Assembly: GCF_010389155.1 (NCBI RefSeq)
Contig: NC_057761.1
Location: forward strand, 7,690,501-7,754,500
Direction of reading: 5' to 3'
DNA from: Erigeron canadensis
Taxonomy: Eukaryota; Streptophyta; Magnoliopsida; Asterales; Asteraceae
Length of the DNA: 64,000 bases
Below, one piece after another: positions 1 through 11,791 of this stretch. The position numbers were made by a program, and so were the translations under genes. How positions within the stretch are numbered: the first letter of the stretch is position 1; each line of letters opens with the position of its first letter. The notes below the pieces were generated by a model. It did not search any database, had not been told where the DNA came from, and worked only from the letters and a program-made list of their open reading frames with translations.

Positions 1-1920
1 ACCATGCTAGTAGTTAATAATACATGTTGTATAATTCATATTAGAGTGTCCGCTTAGTTATATATATAAGATTTCAGATTCCTGAACGTTGGCCGACTTG
101 TCTGGATTACATAATTCTTAAGCTTATAAAATTAATACGGAGTATTTAACTGCTAAGGCAGTCCAATTTGTATATTGCAAACCAATGAAGAGAATAAATA
201 CCAGACTTTCAAATGTTGTAGGTCGTGTTAGACGTTATATGTTTCGTAAGTATTTAGTCGGATTTGTATGTTGATGAATTAGCTTTCGTGAAACCCAAGT
301 AAAGAATCTCATATATGGATATGTGTCGTATTCAACTTATTAGGATTCGTTGTCTATATATATGACAACAGGATATTAGTTTACAACGATAAAAGATACA
401 TGGAAAATATATGAGTTAAAAGTAAGTAAGTAACAACTCAGTGTCGCTTATACGGATTTTGAGCCCCATTACCTCGACGGTGTATGGGGGAGGTTAAGAT
501 GTAGGCAGGCCTTACCTCTATCTAAGTAGAGAGGTTGCTTCTAGTTTTTACCTGAATGGTAAAAAAGGCCCTCCAACCTTTGCATGGGATGAGGATCAAA
601 CCCTTTGCATGGAAAATATATGAGTTATATTAACTATTAAGCATGGGGAAAAAAGGTTACATTCCCATGGCCCCGTGTGTTAAGATGGTAAAAAGCATGG
701 GCCAAACACTTGCGCATGAGGCTTGTTAAAATTTAATTTCGTATAACTTGGCCGAGATAAAAGATAAACGCATACAAAGTCTGCCAAATTTTCTAAATAA
801 AATCATTTCTATCCATTGACTTAGAAAAGTGAAACTTGTAGTAAATCAACATAATAGGAGATATCCTCTTTTTTTTAAAAACCCAAATCCCATAAATCAA
901 TTATAGTCACCATCTTTACATCTAACCTGTCCCAAAACAAATGATGTCATCCTTCTAACTGCAATCATTTTCTTTACCCATATTGACCCGAAACCTACCA
1001 CATTGCATTATATCAAATTGCAAAAAATCTAAAATGCTTTTAATGAATTTCCACCCATTCCCCATAATAAAACTAAGTCTCTCATCTCTTTTAAACCATA
1101 TTACCATCTGCCATTGGCCTGATACAGTCAACCCTGTATCATGCACTCTATTTTCATACAATATACAATTCTAAACTCTTATGTAACATGCAGTCAACAT
1201 TGTAACTCTAAAATCCATCCAGCCCATCCCAAACCAGTTATCCATCTCATTACTCACCCAGAATAACTACACCTATACTAAGTCTTTCTGAATGCATCCC
1301 AAATCTAGACATCATATCAAGAGTGCAAAGATACTGGCGTTTGTTTTTTCTGCTAAGCCGTTTATTTACATGCTTATAACAATACAGATACACAAAAACT
1401 TAAAAAATCATATTGGCTATACACATTTGCTGCAAAAAAGTAATCACATATTGAATAGTAACACTTTAAGAAATAAGCATCGTCAAATACAATTCTATTG
1501 AAGCTAAATGATTATAAGCACTAAGAAGAATACAATGATTTAAGAGTTTTTAAGCATTAAAATTTGAATTTGGTTGTCAATAACACATATATGACCCATT
1601 TGACACAATCCCTTCAAAGCTAACATTTTTATCTTTACCCATCACCCCCACCCCCTAAAGTGGTAAAGAAGGCTCTTTGGGGTCTCGAGATAAAACATAA
1701 ATTGATTCGCCCCAATAATAAGCAAATGGATTGACATTTCCATCTCTGTTATTACAAAATATACTTTATAGAACGTCAACATGTGAGTTAATAATGGTCC
1801 CACCAAGGTTGGCCAGGTGATTGTCCGAGTAACAATTCTTCCAGCCATTGATTTACTTGCTATAAGTAGCTTTTAAACCATTTTTATGCAATATTATACT
1901 CCGGAGAAATTCCGCAAGAA
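1..1920. other. Intergenic, AT-rich, no gene recognised
   Basis: Open frames here are short (under 70 residues) and show no domain or codon signature. Apart from a SINE-like stretch near 461-600 I see only AT-rich unique-looking DNA. Confidence 0.6.
461..600 (+). repeat. SINE-like relic (3' part), tentative
   Basis: The stretch with GGTGTATGGGGGAGGTT, then GATGTAGGCAGGCCTTACC, then a GAGAGGTTGCTT block resembles the 3' body of tRNA-derived plant SINEs. These carry a 'gatgtacgcagaccttacc' block followed by 'agaggctgtttcc'. I recognise the style of the repeat but cannot identify the family, and no clear A box, B box or target duplication was found. Confidence 0.35.
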
Positions 1921-2062
1921 AGAGGGCAAATAGGTACAATGGTGGGAGACGGAATAAACGACTCACCTATGTTGCAGCCAATGTGGGAATGTCAATTGTT
2001 GCAGCAACTGATGTAGAAGTTGAAGCGGCTGACATAATGCTAATCAAATGCAACTTCGATTA
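1921..2062 (+). pseudogene. Relic of a P1B-type (copper/heavy-metal) ATPase P-domain exon
   Basis: The sequence encodes MVGDGINDSP, the hinge motif of the P-type ATPase phosphorylation domain. After a frameshift it encodes VAANVGMSIVAATDVEVEAAD followed by IMLIKCNFD. This is the order seen in heavy-metal P1B ATPases such as the HMA5/RAN1 group. Compared with the usual SPALVAA text, about four bases are missing between the two parts. A TAA stop follows at once, and no neighbouring exon for the soluble loops or membrane helices was found. I read it as a single decayed exon copied or left here, with no function. Nothing shows that it is transcribed. Confidence 0.7.
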
Positions 2063-3978
2063 AAAAAAAATACTTACTTGCTTTCAGGGAATAAACAACT
2101 ACGTGGGTCTTATAACAAAGCAGCTAGCATTTATATGCTTCTTGCTTAAAATGGATCCATCACTATTGTTTGACATGACTATATGCAAACTATTACGAAA
2201 ATGTCAGTACCATGTGGGCTCTAACTCTCTAAGTAGAGCACTATATTTAGACTTGAGTTCCAATCTGCTAGCTGAAATATTCTATTTATATTCTTTAAAG
2301 AATTTTGAGCCTTCTTTTCTTGATACAACATAATTGCCTTCAACTTAGCAGCTCCTCTTCGTTGGTCCGAACCTCCACCTGACCATAAAAAGATTGTTAT
2401 GACCAAAAAGAAAAGTAGACAGCATTGTAGTCTCGATGGGTCAAATGTTAATCTACTCTTTCTTCATCTATACACTGCCCAACGGAGAGCTATAAGCCTA
2501 TAACTATATAGATGTTATCTCTAACTGCCTAAGACTACTCATAGTCTGTGAGGTCCCTCCAACACAAAGAGTGTCTTTATAAACCGCCGATCTTTAATGT
2601 TGTTCATGAACACCAGCGTAAAGATAGTCAATGTAATACCATTATATAACTTCCAGAGCAAAGCATGTGCATACCGATCAAAGCATCTTTTTGCATGGTA
2701 CCAGCTTTGCTTCAACGCATCATCCAAATTCTTTGCTACTCCCAAATCCATGAGTCAGACATAAATAATGTAGTCGACCCATTTGCTTCCATAACCAAAC
2801 CCGTAGTTCCATTTACACTTTTCATCAAACACGTAGTGTGCTTAAATATTATATGATTGATGATGTTTACCAAGCGAACATGTAAGATCAAAGTAGCAAG
2901 GAGTTAATCGAGAAGAAGAAAAACTTGGAGTATTATAAACAAACATGTTAACTCATATTGCTGAATCTCCCTGCTCTGAGCTCCTTTCTATAAAAAAAAA
3001 ACATATATCTGATTATAAACAAACATTAAAATCAGATTACATACCTTATCCATGTTTTGATGATTTATCAATCACAACTCACATGGGGTTTGCTAGAATA
3101 TCCCAATAGAGTTTGGTTTTAACAAATGAATAATAATTTGAAGGAAATAAATTTGGTATCCTAAAGTATGGAATGAATCTATTGATAGTAAATATAACCC
3201 TAAAGTACGTGTTCATATAATCCATGAAGGTTAACCGGTATTGCATATATAACGATAATAGAGAAGTTAAAGAGTTTTCATCAGCAATTAAAAGCCGCAA
3301 TTGAACAATCCTAATGACACCATAAGACTTTAATGGCTCAAGATTATCCCCGAAAGTTACAACGCACTAACCACACTGTAAAATCATAAACACCATAATT
3401 AATATGAAGTTTAAGAATTGATTACGCGCCTTACAACTTTAGATATATATAAGATACTTGTTGCAAATTTCAATTTGATATTTGTTACCATGGGTAGAAA
3501 TGAATAAAATTGAACTAGTATACATTTGTTGCAAATTTTGAACGACAAGTATAGATTTTAATTTATATACGTTCTTTCAAAATATTCGTCCAGACGGGTC
3601 GAAAAACTTAGTAAATATAAGAATTAGTAACAAATACTAAATATAATCCTTCTCCTTTAGCCTAATACTCTCTCTTTATCAATCATTTATTTTTTTAATA
3701 TTTATTTAATAAAAAATGGCTGAACTTTAATAAAAAAATCTTTATTATTATTATCAATATATATATATCATCTAAAAAAAACCCTCACATATTCTCAACC
3801 CTAAGAATAAACCTACGACAAACAAAAAAAACTACGATCAACTACCAAAAAGGTTTTGTTTATTTATATATTTTATTAATATTTAATCATTATTAATATT
3901 ATTATTTAACATTAAATTCTTATGTTATTGTTATTATTATCTCTTTTAATTTAGTTTGTTTTCCATTATAAGTTCATT
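2063..3978. other. Intergenic, no gene recognised
   Basis: AT-rich DNA with several 60-80 residue chance frames on both strands. I looked for further ATPase exons after the P-domain relic and found none. Confidence 0.55.
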
Positions 3979-4152
3979 ATGTCTTCTTTTTCAACAACAA
4001 AAGATAAGACCACATTAGTTCATCTTAAAGATCTTAAGCCATCACATGTTAATCATCATCTACGACTCCGTGGTGTACATGTATGGACTGTTTCGGAGTA
4101 GACCAACCTAAAGAAAATCAAAACGTTCAAGATGGTATTGGTTGATGACTTG
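3979..4152 (+). pseudogene. First-exon relic of a replication protein A (RPA70)-like OB-fold gene
   Basis: From an ATG the frame reads MSSFSTTKDKTTLVHLKDLK, then an 'LRLRGVHVW' strand, and ends in 'KMVLVDDL' just before a GTATGT donor-like site. The order of a DLKP turn, an 'LRVRVVRLW' strand and an 'EMVLVDE' strand is that of the N-terminal OB-fold of plant RPA 70 kDa-like proteins. These are highly multiplied in plant genomes and often carried by Helitrons. An in-frame TAG at 4099-4101 interrupts it, and I found no second exon downstream. The gene is therefore dead or a captured fragment. The family call rests on motif order recognised by eye. Confidence 0.6.
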
Positions 4153-4188
4153 GTATGTATTTTTAAATTATATACTCTACACTTTTTC

Positions 4189-4460
4189 TTTCTCTTTTTA
4201 TTTAGCTAAAACTGGAAGAAAAAAAATGTGAACTAGAATCAATATTTATATGAAGTTAATGTTCATATTTTTCCTTTTAAGCTTTCGTATTGATTAAATC
4301 GTGATATTGGTCATAAATTTTTTATTTCTCTTTTTATTTAACTAAAGTAGAAAAAAAAAATGGGTAAACTGAAATCAATATTTATATGGAGTTAATTTTC
4401 ATATATTTCTTCTTTAGTTTTCGTATTCATTAAGTTGTGATATTGATCATACACTTTTTG
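4189..4460. repeat. Two-copy tandem duplication, 136 bp period
   Basis: The block starting TTTCTCTTTTTATTTA is repeated 136 bases later (4189-4324 and 4325-4460) with scattered mismatches. Both copies run through a GATATTG..TCATA segment. The duplication lies where the intron of the RPA-like relic would have been. Confidence 0.8.
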
Positions 4461-4559
4461 TTTCACAATTATTATAAGATTTTGAGATTACTTATCCAAT
4501 GGACGGGCCTTAGCACTGGTAGTCGAATATATGACAGAATACGACCCCTGCTATTATGA

Positions 4560-5089
4560 CACTACAAATAATATCGTATTTGTCCACACTTTTAATTAGC
4601 GTGAACAAATTAAAAAATTTGTCACGCTTTTATGTGTGTAAAAATATGAATAATTAAAAGTGTGTAAAAATTAATCCACACTTAAAATTGTGGTATTCTA
4701 AAAGTTCACACTTTTTAGTGTGACATTTCATATTTAATTTGTAACATCACATTTTCCACACTAACTAAATATGTGGCGTGAATAAATGTGGTGTGACAAA
4801 TTAAATATGAAAGTCCATACTTTTTAGTATGGACTTTCATATTTAATTTGTCACACCACATTTATTCACGCCACATATTTAGTTAGTGTGGAAAATGTGA
4901 TGTTACAAATTAAATATGAAATGTCACACTAAAAAGTGTGAACTTTTAGAATACCACAATTTTAAGTGTGGATTAATCTTTACACATTTTTAATTCTCCA
5001 TATTTTTACACACATAAAAACATGACAAATTTTTTAATCTATTCATGCTAATTAAAAGTGTGAATAAATATAACATTATTTCTACTGTG
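4560..5089. mobile_element. Near-perfect foldback (MITE-like) element, about 530 bp
   Basis: The left arm pairs with the right arm around a 6 nt centre at 4821-4826, so that position x pairs with position 9647-x. The inner 200 or more bases of each arm look essentially identical. Mismatches accumulate towards the ends. The outer ends read CACTACAAATAAT on the left and, on the opposite strand of the right end, CACAGTAGAAATAAT, which fits terminal inverted repeats. I could not define a convincing target-site duplication, so the superfamily is open; the CACTA-like ends are only suggestive. A transcript through it would form one long hairpin. It lies about 430 bp beyond the 3' end of the SMT2 gene. 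Confidence 0.8.
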
Positions 5090-5515
5090 AGCACCATATA
5101 CCTTTAAATGACTAATCCCAACCTACAACTATAAAATTGATTATTTAAAGGAAAAATGATCTGAACTGAAGCAGTACAATGCTGCTGCCTTTCATCCCTT
5201 AGAATTTTCTTCATGTGATGAAATAAATAATCAACCCCCTAAAATATAAGGGTTGTTGTTCGGGTCTTCCGAACTGCAGCGTATGATTTTCCCTTATTTA
5301 AAACGATAAAAGAGACTTGTATCTACTTATCAAAACACAACATGTAGACTAAACTCCGATAAAGAAACATAGACTCAATTAACACATAACTTAAATTACA
5401 ACATTTATAACACAAAGTCATAAAATATCACAATATCACACTAACGTTTCACTTCCACAAAGTTAAATGTGAACTATAATAACATTAACAATAATAAACC
5501 TCAAATGACCTCAAA
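5090..5515. other. 3' flank of the SMT2 gene
   Basis: AT-rich DNA between the foldback and the SMT2 stop codon. It probably holds the SMT2 3' UTR, since that gene is read leftwards, but no clear polyadenylation signal could be fixed. Confidence 0.5.
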
Positions 5516-6592
5516 TCAATCCTCTTGATCTGGTTTTCTGCACAAAATCATATACATAGGTGTAAAAATCCCACTTTCCCCTCCTCTAACAAGATAATCC
5601 GCAGTCTTAACCAACATATTATGAACATCAATTGTCCCTTTAGGTGCAACACCTAATGTCTGAAGCACCACAACCACCACATGGTTCCTCCAATATACAA
5701 TCTTCCCCATTTTCATCCTAGTCCACCATGGCTTAGCAGGCGGCTTAGCCAAATCCTTTTCTCGAATCACCTCGAACCCGACTTTTGCCGCGGTTTTGGC
5801 AATATCCTTGTATGTCCTTAAGCCTGGCAATGCATCACCTCTTTCAATCCCTTGTATTATATCCACATGTTCAGAATCATCATTATTATATAATTCAGTT
5901 GTCACCCATTCATACGATACATACATCGATCCCGGTTTTAAAACTCTATATATTTCTTTATACACGGCTTCGAGTTGCGGCGCGTGACACGTGGCTTCTA
6001 TCGAATACGCACCATCAAATGTATTGTCTTCAAATGGCATTTCTAAAAAGTTTCCACATACTACTTCACATAGATGGTCCAACCCGGCTTTCTTATTATG
6101 GGCCTTGGTCCGTTTGACTTGATAATCATTTATAGTGATTCCAACAACTTTACATTTAGAATGGGCCGCAATCGCCCGCATCGGCCCACCAACGCCACAC
6201 CCAACATCGATGATCTTTTGACCAGGTTTGACTTCAATCAAATCAACAGCCATTTGTTCATGTATCTTTGTTGACTCTAAGTTTGACTTTCCTGGAATTG
6301 CGGGCGAGAAATGGAAAGACTGGCCCCACCCCCATTCGTATATATCCGTGACGAGGTTATAAAAAGTGTCGACAAAGGCGGGGACATTTTCTGTTTTTTC
6401 GATGTTTTTAGGATGGCGGAAGAAAGACCAATATTGGTTGTAGCTTTCATGGACTTGTTCGCGGTGTATGGAGCCGCCGGAGAGATCGATGGCGCGTTTG
6501 CCTTTTTGTTCGGCGGATCCCAGCATGCAAATGAACCAGTAGAGTCCGCCGGCGAGAAAGGCGGTTGTGCAGATGATGGTGATTGTCTCCAT
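5516..6592 (-). CDS. SMT2: 24-methylenesterol C-methyltransferase (SMT2 type), 358 aa, intronless
   Basis: The enzyme adds a second methyl group from S-adenosylmethionine to 24-methylenelophenol. This commits sterols to the 24-ethyl branch (sitosterol, stigmasterol) and acts at the endoplasmic reticulum. The protein has a hydrophobic N-terminal anchor (residues about 4-24), the sterol-binding block YEWGWGQSFHF (85-95), the SAM motif IIDVGCGVGGP (127-137), and the SMT block SIEATCHAP (197-205). The tryptophan in YEWGWGQ fits SMT2/SMT3; SMT1 enzymes, as I recall them, read YEYGWGE. The frame is open 38 codons further upstream. I chose the ATG at 6592 because METIT directly precedes the anchor, as in the family, and the upstream text looks like leader. 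An intronless gene of this length agrees with Arabidopsis SMT2. No damage is seen. Confidence 0.95.
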   Translation of the reverse strand: METITIICTTAFLAGGLYWFICMLGSAEQKGKRAIDLSGGSIHREQVHESYNQYWSFFRHPKNIEKTENVPAFVDTFYNLVTDIYEWGWGQSFHFSPAIPGKSNLESTKIHEQMAVDLIEVKPGQKIIDVGCGVGGPMRAIAAHSKCKVVGITINDYQVKRTKAHNKKAGLDHLCEVVCGNFLEMPFEDNTFDGAYSIEATCHAPQLEAVYKEIYRVLKPGSMYVSYEWVTTELYNNDDSEHVDIIQGIERGDALPGLRTYKDIAKTAAKVGFEVIREKDLAKPPAKPWWTRMKMGKIVYWRNHVVVVVLQTLGVAPKGTIDVHNMLVKTADYLVRGGESGIFTPMYMILCRKPDQED

Positions 6593-9000
6593 TATTGATT
6601 GATTGGTGGAGAGAAAAAGAACTTGGATTGAAGATAAATAATGTAGTGGAAGATAGTGAATGTGATTTTTTCGTATAGTAGAGTGGAAGATGAGTTGGGA
6701 TGACAATGACTACTTTGTATGAATTTTGCATTGTTTTCAAAATCAGATCATACGTTAAATTACTTAAGTTTACTTTGTTTACCGGGTTGGGTAAAAACCT
6801 AACGACCATTATCTTATAGTTTTTATAAATATGTCTAATGCAAAACATCTATATAATTAAACGGTGATAATCCATACAATATTACTTTTTAACCGTACAT
6901 CATCAAATATATTTTGTTGTAAAGTTGTATAATAAAACAAAGTAAAACATTTTTAGTGGCATATGATTAATAATTGGTGGTTAAAAATTACTGTCCATAA
7001 TAAAAGGGGAGAATATATATATGATTATGGTCGTATATAACTTAGAGAAGTGTTATATAATTAAAATATTTTTTTACTTTGTTGTTTATTAATGACACAT
7101 GTGTTTGTAAAGTATGCTGAAAAAAATTTGTTTGTCAATATAGCATTGTTATTTAACTTTAAATGTTGTCAAAACAAATTTATATTTTTGATCATGTAGT
7201 TATCTTAAATACACATATAATCGCTCATTTACTTTACTTTTGTAAGCATCTAACTCGCGTATTAAAAACATATATATAATTTCTTATACCTATTTTATTT
7301 TAAAGAGTAAACTAAAAGTATACATGTTATTTCTTATACTCAAGTTCACTTTACCAAAAGATAATTTATGTAATCTTTTTCAACCAAAGCTTGTCCCCCA
7401 TTAAAATGGGTTTAGTGCATTTAGTAGACTTTGATCTCTCGAAGAAAATACCAAGATTTACTTTTTAATAGTGGTGTTTATTCATGTAATTAAGTATGAT
7501 AAGTGTACTATAGGTTCGATGTTAAAAAAAGAATCTCAATCGGTCCAACCAATCGAATTCAAAGTTTGTTCAACGTATGACTTAGCGTGTTGGTATCTCA
7601 TCACTCACGTGTATTCTTATACCTTATTCACAACTAATTCATTTATGTCACCTCAATTTTACCATTTTCACACCCCAATCTATTATCTTGTTGGCAACTT
7701 CTTTCCCTCATATCTCACACCACATTATACTTTGTAATAAACTAACCACGGAAAACAAAGGGAAAAGAGACAAAAAGAAAATATTGATATTTCATGTAGT
7801 AAATTTTACCTCATTTTTTTGTTACGCCACACCAAAAGTGTTGACAACGGTACTACCGCGTGGTGTTACACTTTTGTCGCACCCATCATCCATAAGCAAC
7901 TTTTCCTCGCGATTAGCAATCCAACTTTTACACACAATCATCGATCCAATGGGCCATTTTGGTCCAATCACAAAAACATCATGACTTTGATGTGTATAAT
8001 GTTTTATTGCTTGTCTTTAACCGAGTTGTATTAGATTTGAGATTTATTTTTTATCGATTTTGATTGTATTATTTTGTTTGTTTTGAAAATACAGACATTA
8101 TTGTTGTTTGATTATAGCTAATCAAATGCGAAAGGATAATTAATTCAAGAAAAAGTGTTATTTCAAAAACGATAATATTATTTGGTAAATATTGATAGAG
8201 TGCTTGTTCAAATTTTTATTAAACGAAACCTTTCAGTACTCTGGATTAGATAAATACCAAATTACATGGAATGTAGATATGTAATTAACCAACTAATTGT
8301 TTTTATATTATTTTTGAAACTTACTTAATTTAAAAGCTACACGTTTATACATTTTTCTGGAAAACATTTCTTCTATCCACATATAAAATAATAAAAATTG
8401 ACACACCTCACAATTGAACTGTACATATACCTCAACCCGTATTTTGAGTTTTAAGCCCCGCGAACTCTATTAGTAAAAAGGGAAAAAAATTTGTGTGTGT
8501 ATGTAAGTTTGTCTCAAAACTAGACGAATGGTGTAAGAAATCAGTCGGATACTAACGTGGCACCATCAAACATCTGATACGTGGCCCAAGGAGAGACCGC
8601 CACATCAGCATTTAGCAGATTATTTACACGATTCGTTCAGTTTTAGTAGGTTAATTACATATAATGAACCAAAACAAAATTTATTTCCTACAATAGTAGC
8701 CGAAGACAAGTTACATACATACACAGATTCTTAACCCTAGTAAAAACAGCCATTATCTCTATAAAATGACCCCATACCACTTGCCAAGTAAGCTTAAGTT
8801 ATTGAGATTAACAAAGTATCTAGATTAAAAGATCATATACTACCCCATGACATTAATTCAGGTTACACATAATTGAAGACCCAAATTAAATATATTAAAA
8901 TATAACCAAGAACTAACCAATGACTCACCCCGTACCCGTCAAGTTCGTTAAATCCAATCCCCTTAATTAACTAGTTTCATTACTAAGATTAGTACCCCAC
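6593..9000. other. Upstream region of SMT2 and intergenic DNA
   Basis: The first few hundred bases should hold the SMT2 leader and promoter, read leftwards. A TATTTATAA-like stretch on the minus strand near 6826-6834 could be a TATA box, about 235 bases before the ATG. The rest is AT-rich with no recognisable gene. Confidence 0.45.
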
Positions 9001-9095
9001 GACTCCTTTCATAACCATATCGGCATATCTTCCATAATCTTATAAGCCTCATTGTAGGTAACGTAATTAATATTACCTCTACATACCCAATCTAG
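9001..9095 (-). pseudogene. Left part of an interrupted retrotransposon gag relic
   Basis: Read leftwards on the minus strand this encodes 'GNINYVTYNEAYKIMEDM'. This is the 'GG.....AYE.IE.MA' stretch seen in gag proteins of Athila-like Ty3 elements. It continues the gag relic at 20043-20345, from which it is separated by the inserted 10.9 kb element. The match of ATTACCT..ACA..CCCAATCTAG at 9074-9095 with 20158-20180 supports this. Confidence 0.6.
9091..9095. repeat. Target-site duplication TCTAG, left
   Basis: TCTAG directly precedes the TGTGAC start of the left LTR and recurs at 20043-20047 directly after the GTGTGACA end of the right LTR. Five bases is the usual length for Ty3/gypsy integrases. 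Confidence 0.9.
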
Positions 9096-11325
9096 TGTGA
9101 CAACTCGTAATTTATTAACATTGGGTTAGTCTTAATCTCGTTTGAGCCTAGACATTTTCATAATCTCGTCTAATTTAGACGGTCTTTGACGTTGAAATTA
9201 TTAGAAATTTGGACTTTTGACTTAGTTCAATTAGACGTATCCTAATGACGTAGACCATTAGCTATCTAGACGAATGCCCAGTCTTAAAATAAATTTAAAT
9301 TAATATTTAAAGGTTATGTCTGGTACAAAATAAATAGACTGTCTAGACTTAATATTTTAAAAGTTTACTTTGACGGAATATTATTGACCCGTCTTAATTT
9401 AAATAACACGAGGGAAAATACCTTTATTTTAAATTATAACCTTTTAGTCATACGGTATTTAATCGTAAGCATTTTACCAAATTAAGGATAAAAATATCAC
9501 AATATTGGCCACTTGGGCCGGTTTCTTTCCTTGTGGCTAGGAACAAAACAACCAAACACCCCACTTCTCTTTTCCTTTTTGGCTGGTCGAACAAACACAC
9601 ACTTAACATTTTTCACTCCATCAAATCTGATTGTTATTGAAATCTTATGGGAAATTAAAAAGGGAATAATCATTTGGCAAGGGTATTATTATCATCATCA
9701 TCACCATCTTTATCTTCATTTTTTCAAGATCATCAAATTTGGGTAAATAAACTTTTTCTATAAATCTTTGATTATCTAAATTCAATCCTTTGATTTAGTT
9801 TCATTTTGATGAAAGTAATTAGGCTAAAAGATCAGTAGAGTTATTATATAGTTTTTTCTGTTTTTTTTTTTATGAAATTATGCTTAGAAGTAAGTATTTA
9901 AGATCAAAAGTGTTGGAATTGTTTGTAGTAAGTGAAATGGATAGTTTTTAGTTCTTTGAACATGTTTATACCTGTGGTAATAAAAAGGTTGCATAATAAA
10001 ACGAATTGGATTGCGGAAAATGGTTGAAAACTAGATATTTAGTCATTCTGATCATCTTTTCGTGTCACATTGCGCCGCGAGATCAGGGGCTGTTTGATAT
10101 TTTCAAAAGACGTTAACTTGTACACTTAAACTTTGTTTATATGTATTAATACTTTAGGCTACCTTATAATGACAATGTCAACAACATTAAAAACTAAAGT
10201 CAAGTAAAATGGACGTTTAAATCACACTCTTGTCGTGGCATTCTAGGGTCGATAGCTAAGTAGTTGTACGTAGGATATTTGAAGTCGTGAGATTTGGTCC
10301 TCGTCATTTGTACTATTATCTTAGATTTGGATAGACGTGGAGACTAGATTGATCATTGTCAAGTTTGCTCATCCATTTTAGCTCTTTGATTGCTAAGGTG
10401 AGTTTATGGCGCCCTTTTTCCTTTTTACTTTGGGCCTGAAAAGCATGTACTGTTGTATACACGACTACTTTATAAATGATTTGTCTTTGTCTATGTCATG
10501 TGATTTGGCTACTTAAATCTTTTGCCTTATGTTTGCCATGTTGACGGCTGTCTGAAAATGTGTATACATGTCTTATGAAATTTTGTTCTATGTGACTTAG
10601 ACTTGCCATGTTGTCGGCTGCCTAAATGTTTATGTGTTTGACAAATTAAAATGTTCCCCTTATGTAGTTATTACCATTATAAGATCCTAATGGTTGTCTT
10701 GTCAGCTTTTGTATCTCACTGTCATAGTTCTGGTCCGCACCCCACTTTAGACGGGAAATCCTGTGCGAGGTATATTGATCCGCACCACACCTTAGACGGG
10801 AAATCCTGTGTGAGGCATATTAGTCATATTGTCGGACTTAGGTCTGGACTGTCATTATCTATTGTCGGATTTTGCTCCCGGCTGTCTTGTCTTAAATAAC
10901 TACATGTCATTGTGTATTCTCAATGACGACTAAACTTTGGTCAAACACACTGTAAACTCACCAACTATTTCGATAGTTGATCCTCTCAAATTTCATGCTT
11001 TTCAGGTAACCAACAGTAAGTCTTGGATCATCTTGGCATTATAGGGCCATTCTTTTGACTTTGAACGTATAATTAGCGTCAAACATTGGAGGACTATTAT
11101 GTTCTTAGTTCTAATTGTACTACACGGTCCAAATAATTATCTTGTATTAAGTGGGCCCAATTCCATAAATGGATGACTTGTATCCGTATTCTGGGGTTCA
11201 CATTTGAACGATTGTACTTGTATTAGACTTGTATTTGGTATTAAATGGATGTAATTTCTATTAGCCTATGGTTAGTACGCAATTAGTTTGTTAACCCTGT
11301 ATTTTCGCTACAACGGGGTGTGACA
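9096..11325 (+). repeat. Left (5') LTR, 2230 bp
   Basis: It begins TGTGACAACTCG and ends CGGGGTGTGACA, with the expected TG..CA termini, and is followed five bases later by the primer site. It should carry promoter and polyadenylation signals, but I could not fix them. Confidence 0.93.
10734..10823 (+). repeat. Two 45 bp tandem units inside the left LTR
   Basis: The unit begins TCCGCACC and contains TTAGACGGGAAATCCTGTG. The same pair is present at 19451-19540 in the right LTR, so the duplication predates this insertion. Confidence 0.85.
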
Positions 11326-11330
11326 AAAAT

Positions 11331-11342
11331 TGGTATCAGAGC
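11331..11342 (+). other. Primer binding site for initiator tRNA-Met
   Basis: TGGTATCAGAGC follows the left LTR after five bases. It is complementary to the 3' end of plant initiator tRNA-Met, the usual primer for first-strand synthesis in Ty3 and Copia elements. Confidence 0.93.
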
Positions 11343-11791
11343 CAAGGTTATAGTTAATACAGAGTTTTTCCGGAGGAGGAAAAACTCAATCTATAGCCAT
11401 TAGCGTTTCAAAAGGAAATCTAAGTCTATTAAGGTTTAGGATACTTATTTCAAGAGTTATACCATTTGTCTATAATTAGACCTAACCTGATCAACTACGT
11501 CCCGATTATGTAAAATAATATAAGGCTCGAAATAAATATTTTAGATTTTGTATATACGTGATAATTTGGACTATATTAATAACATACTGTAGATGTGGTG
11601 GGAAGGCTGCGGGTGACCCTATATATAAACATTGAAGGTTTGTTAGCAATAGAAACCCAAATAGTATGTGTATACATATAGACGAAGATCTCTTTAAAAA
11701 CTCATGTATTGCGTACTGTTTCAGTCATTTGACTCGTATTGTCTCATCCATTAGACTTATACGGATATGTTGTCTACCTTTCAGACTTATC

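Noticed and set aside
6447..6848. 133-residue minus-strand frame overlapping the start of SMT2
   Set aside because: It runs in another frame through the SMT2 leader and N-terminus, with composition typical of an out-of-frame shadow.
7819..7975. Inverted AAAAGTGT/ACACTTTT pair upstream of SMT2
   Set aside because: Arms are only about 8 bp with a loop of more than 30 bases, so chance is sufficient.
10651..10899. 82-residue open frame in the left LTR, repeated at 19368-19616 in the right LTR
   Set aside because: Its presence twice follows from LTR duplication. It lies across the 45 bp tandem units and has no domain or plausible start context.
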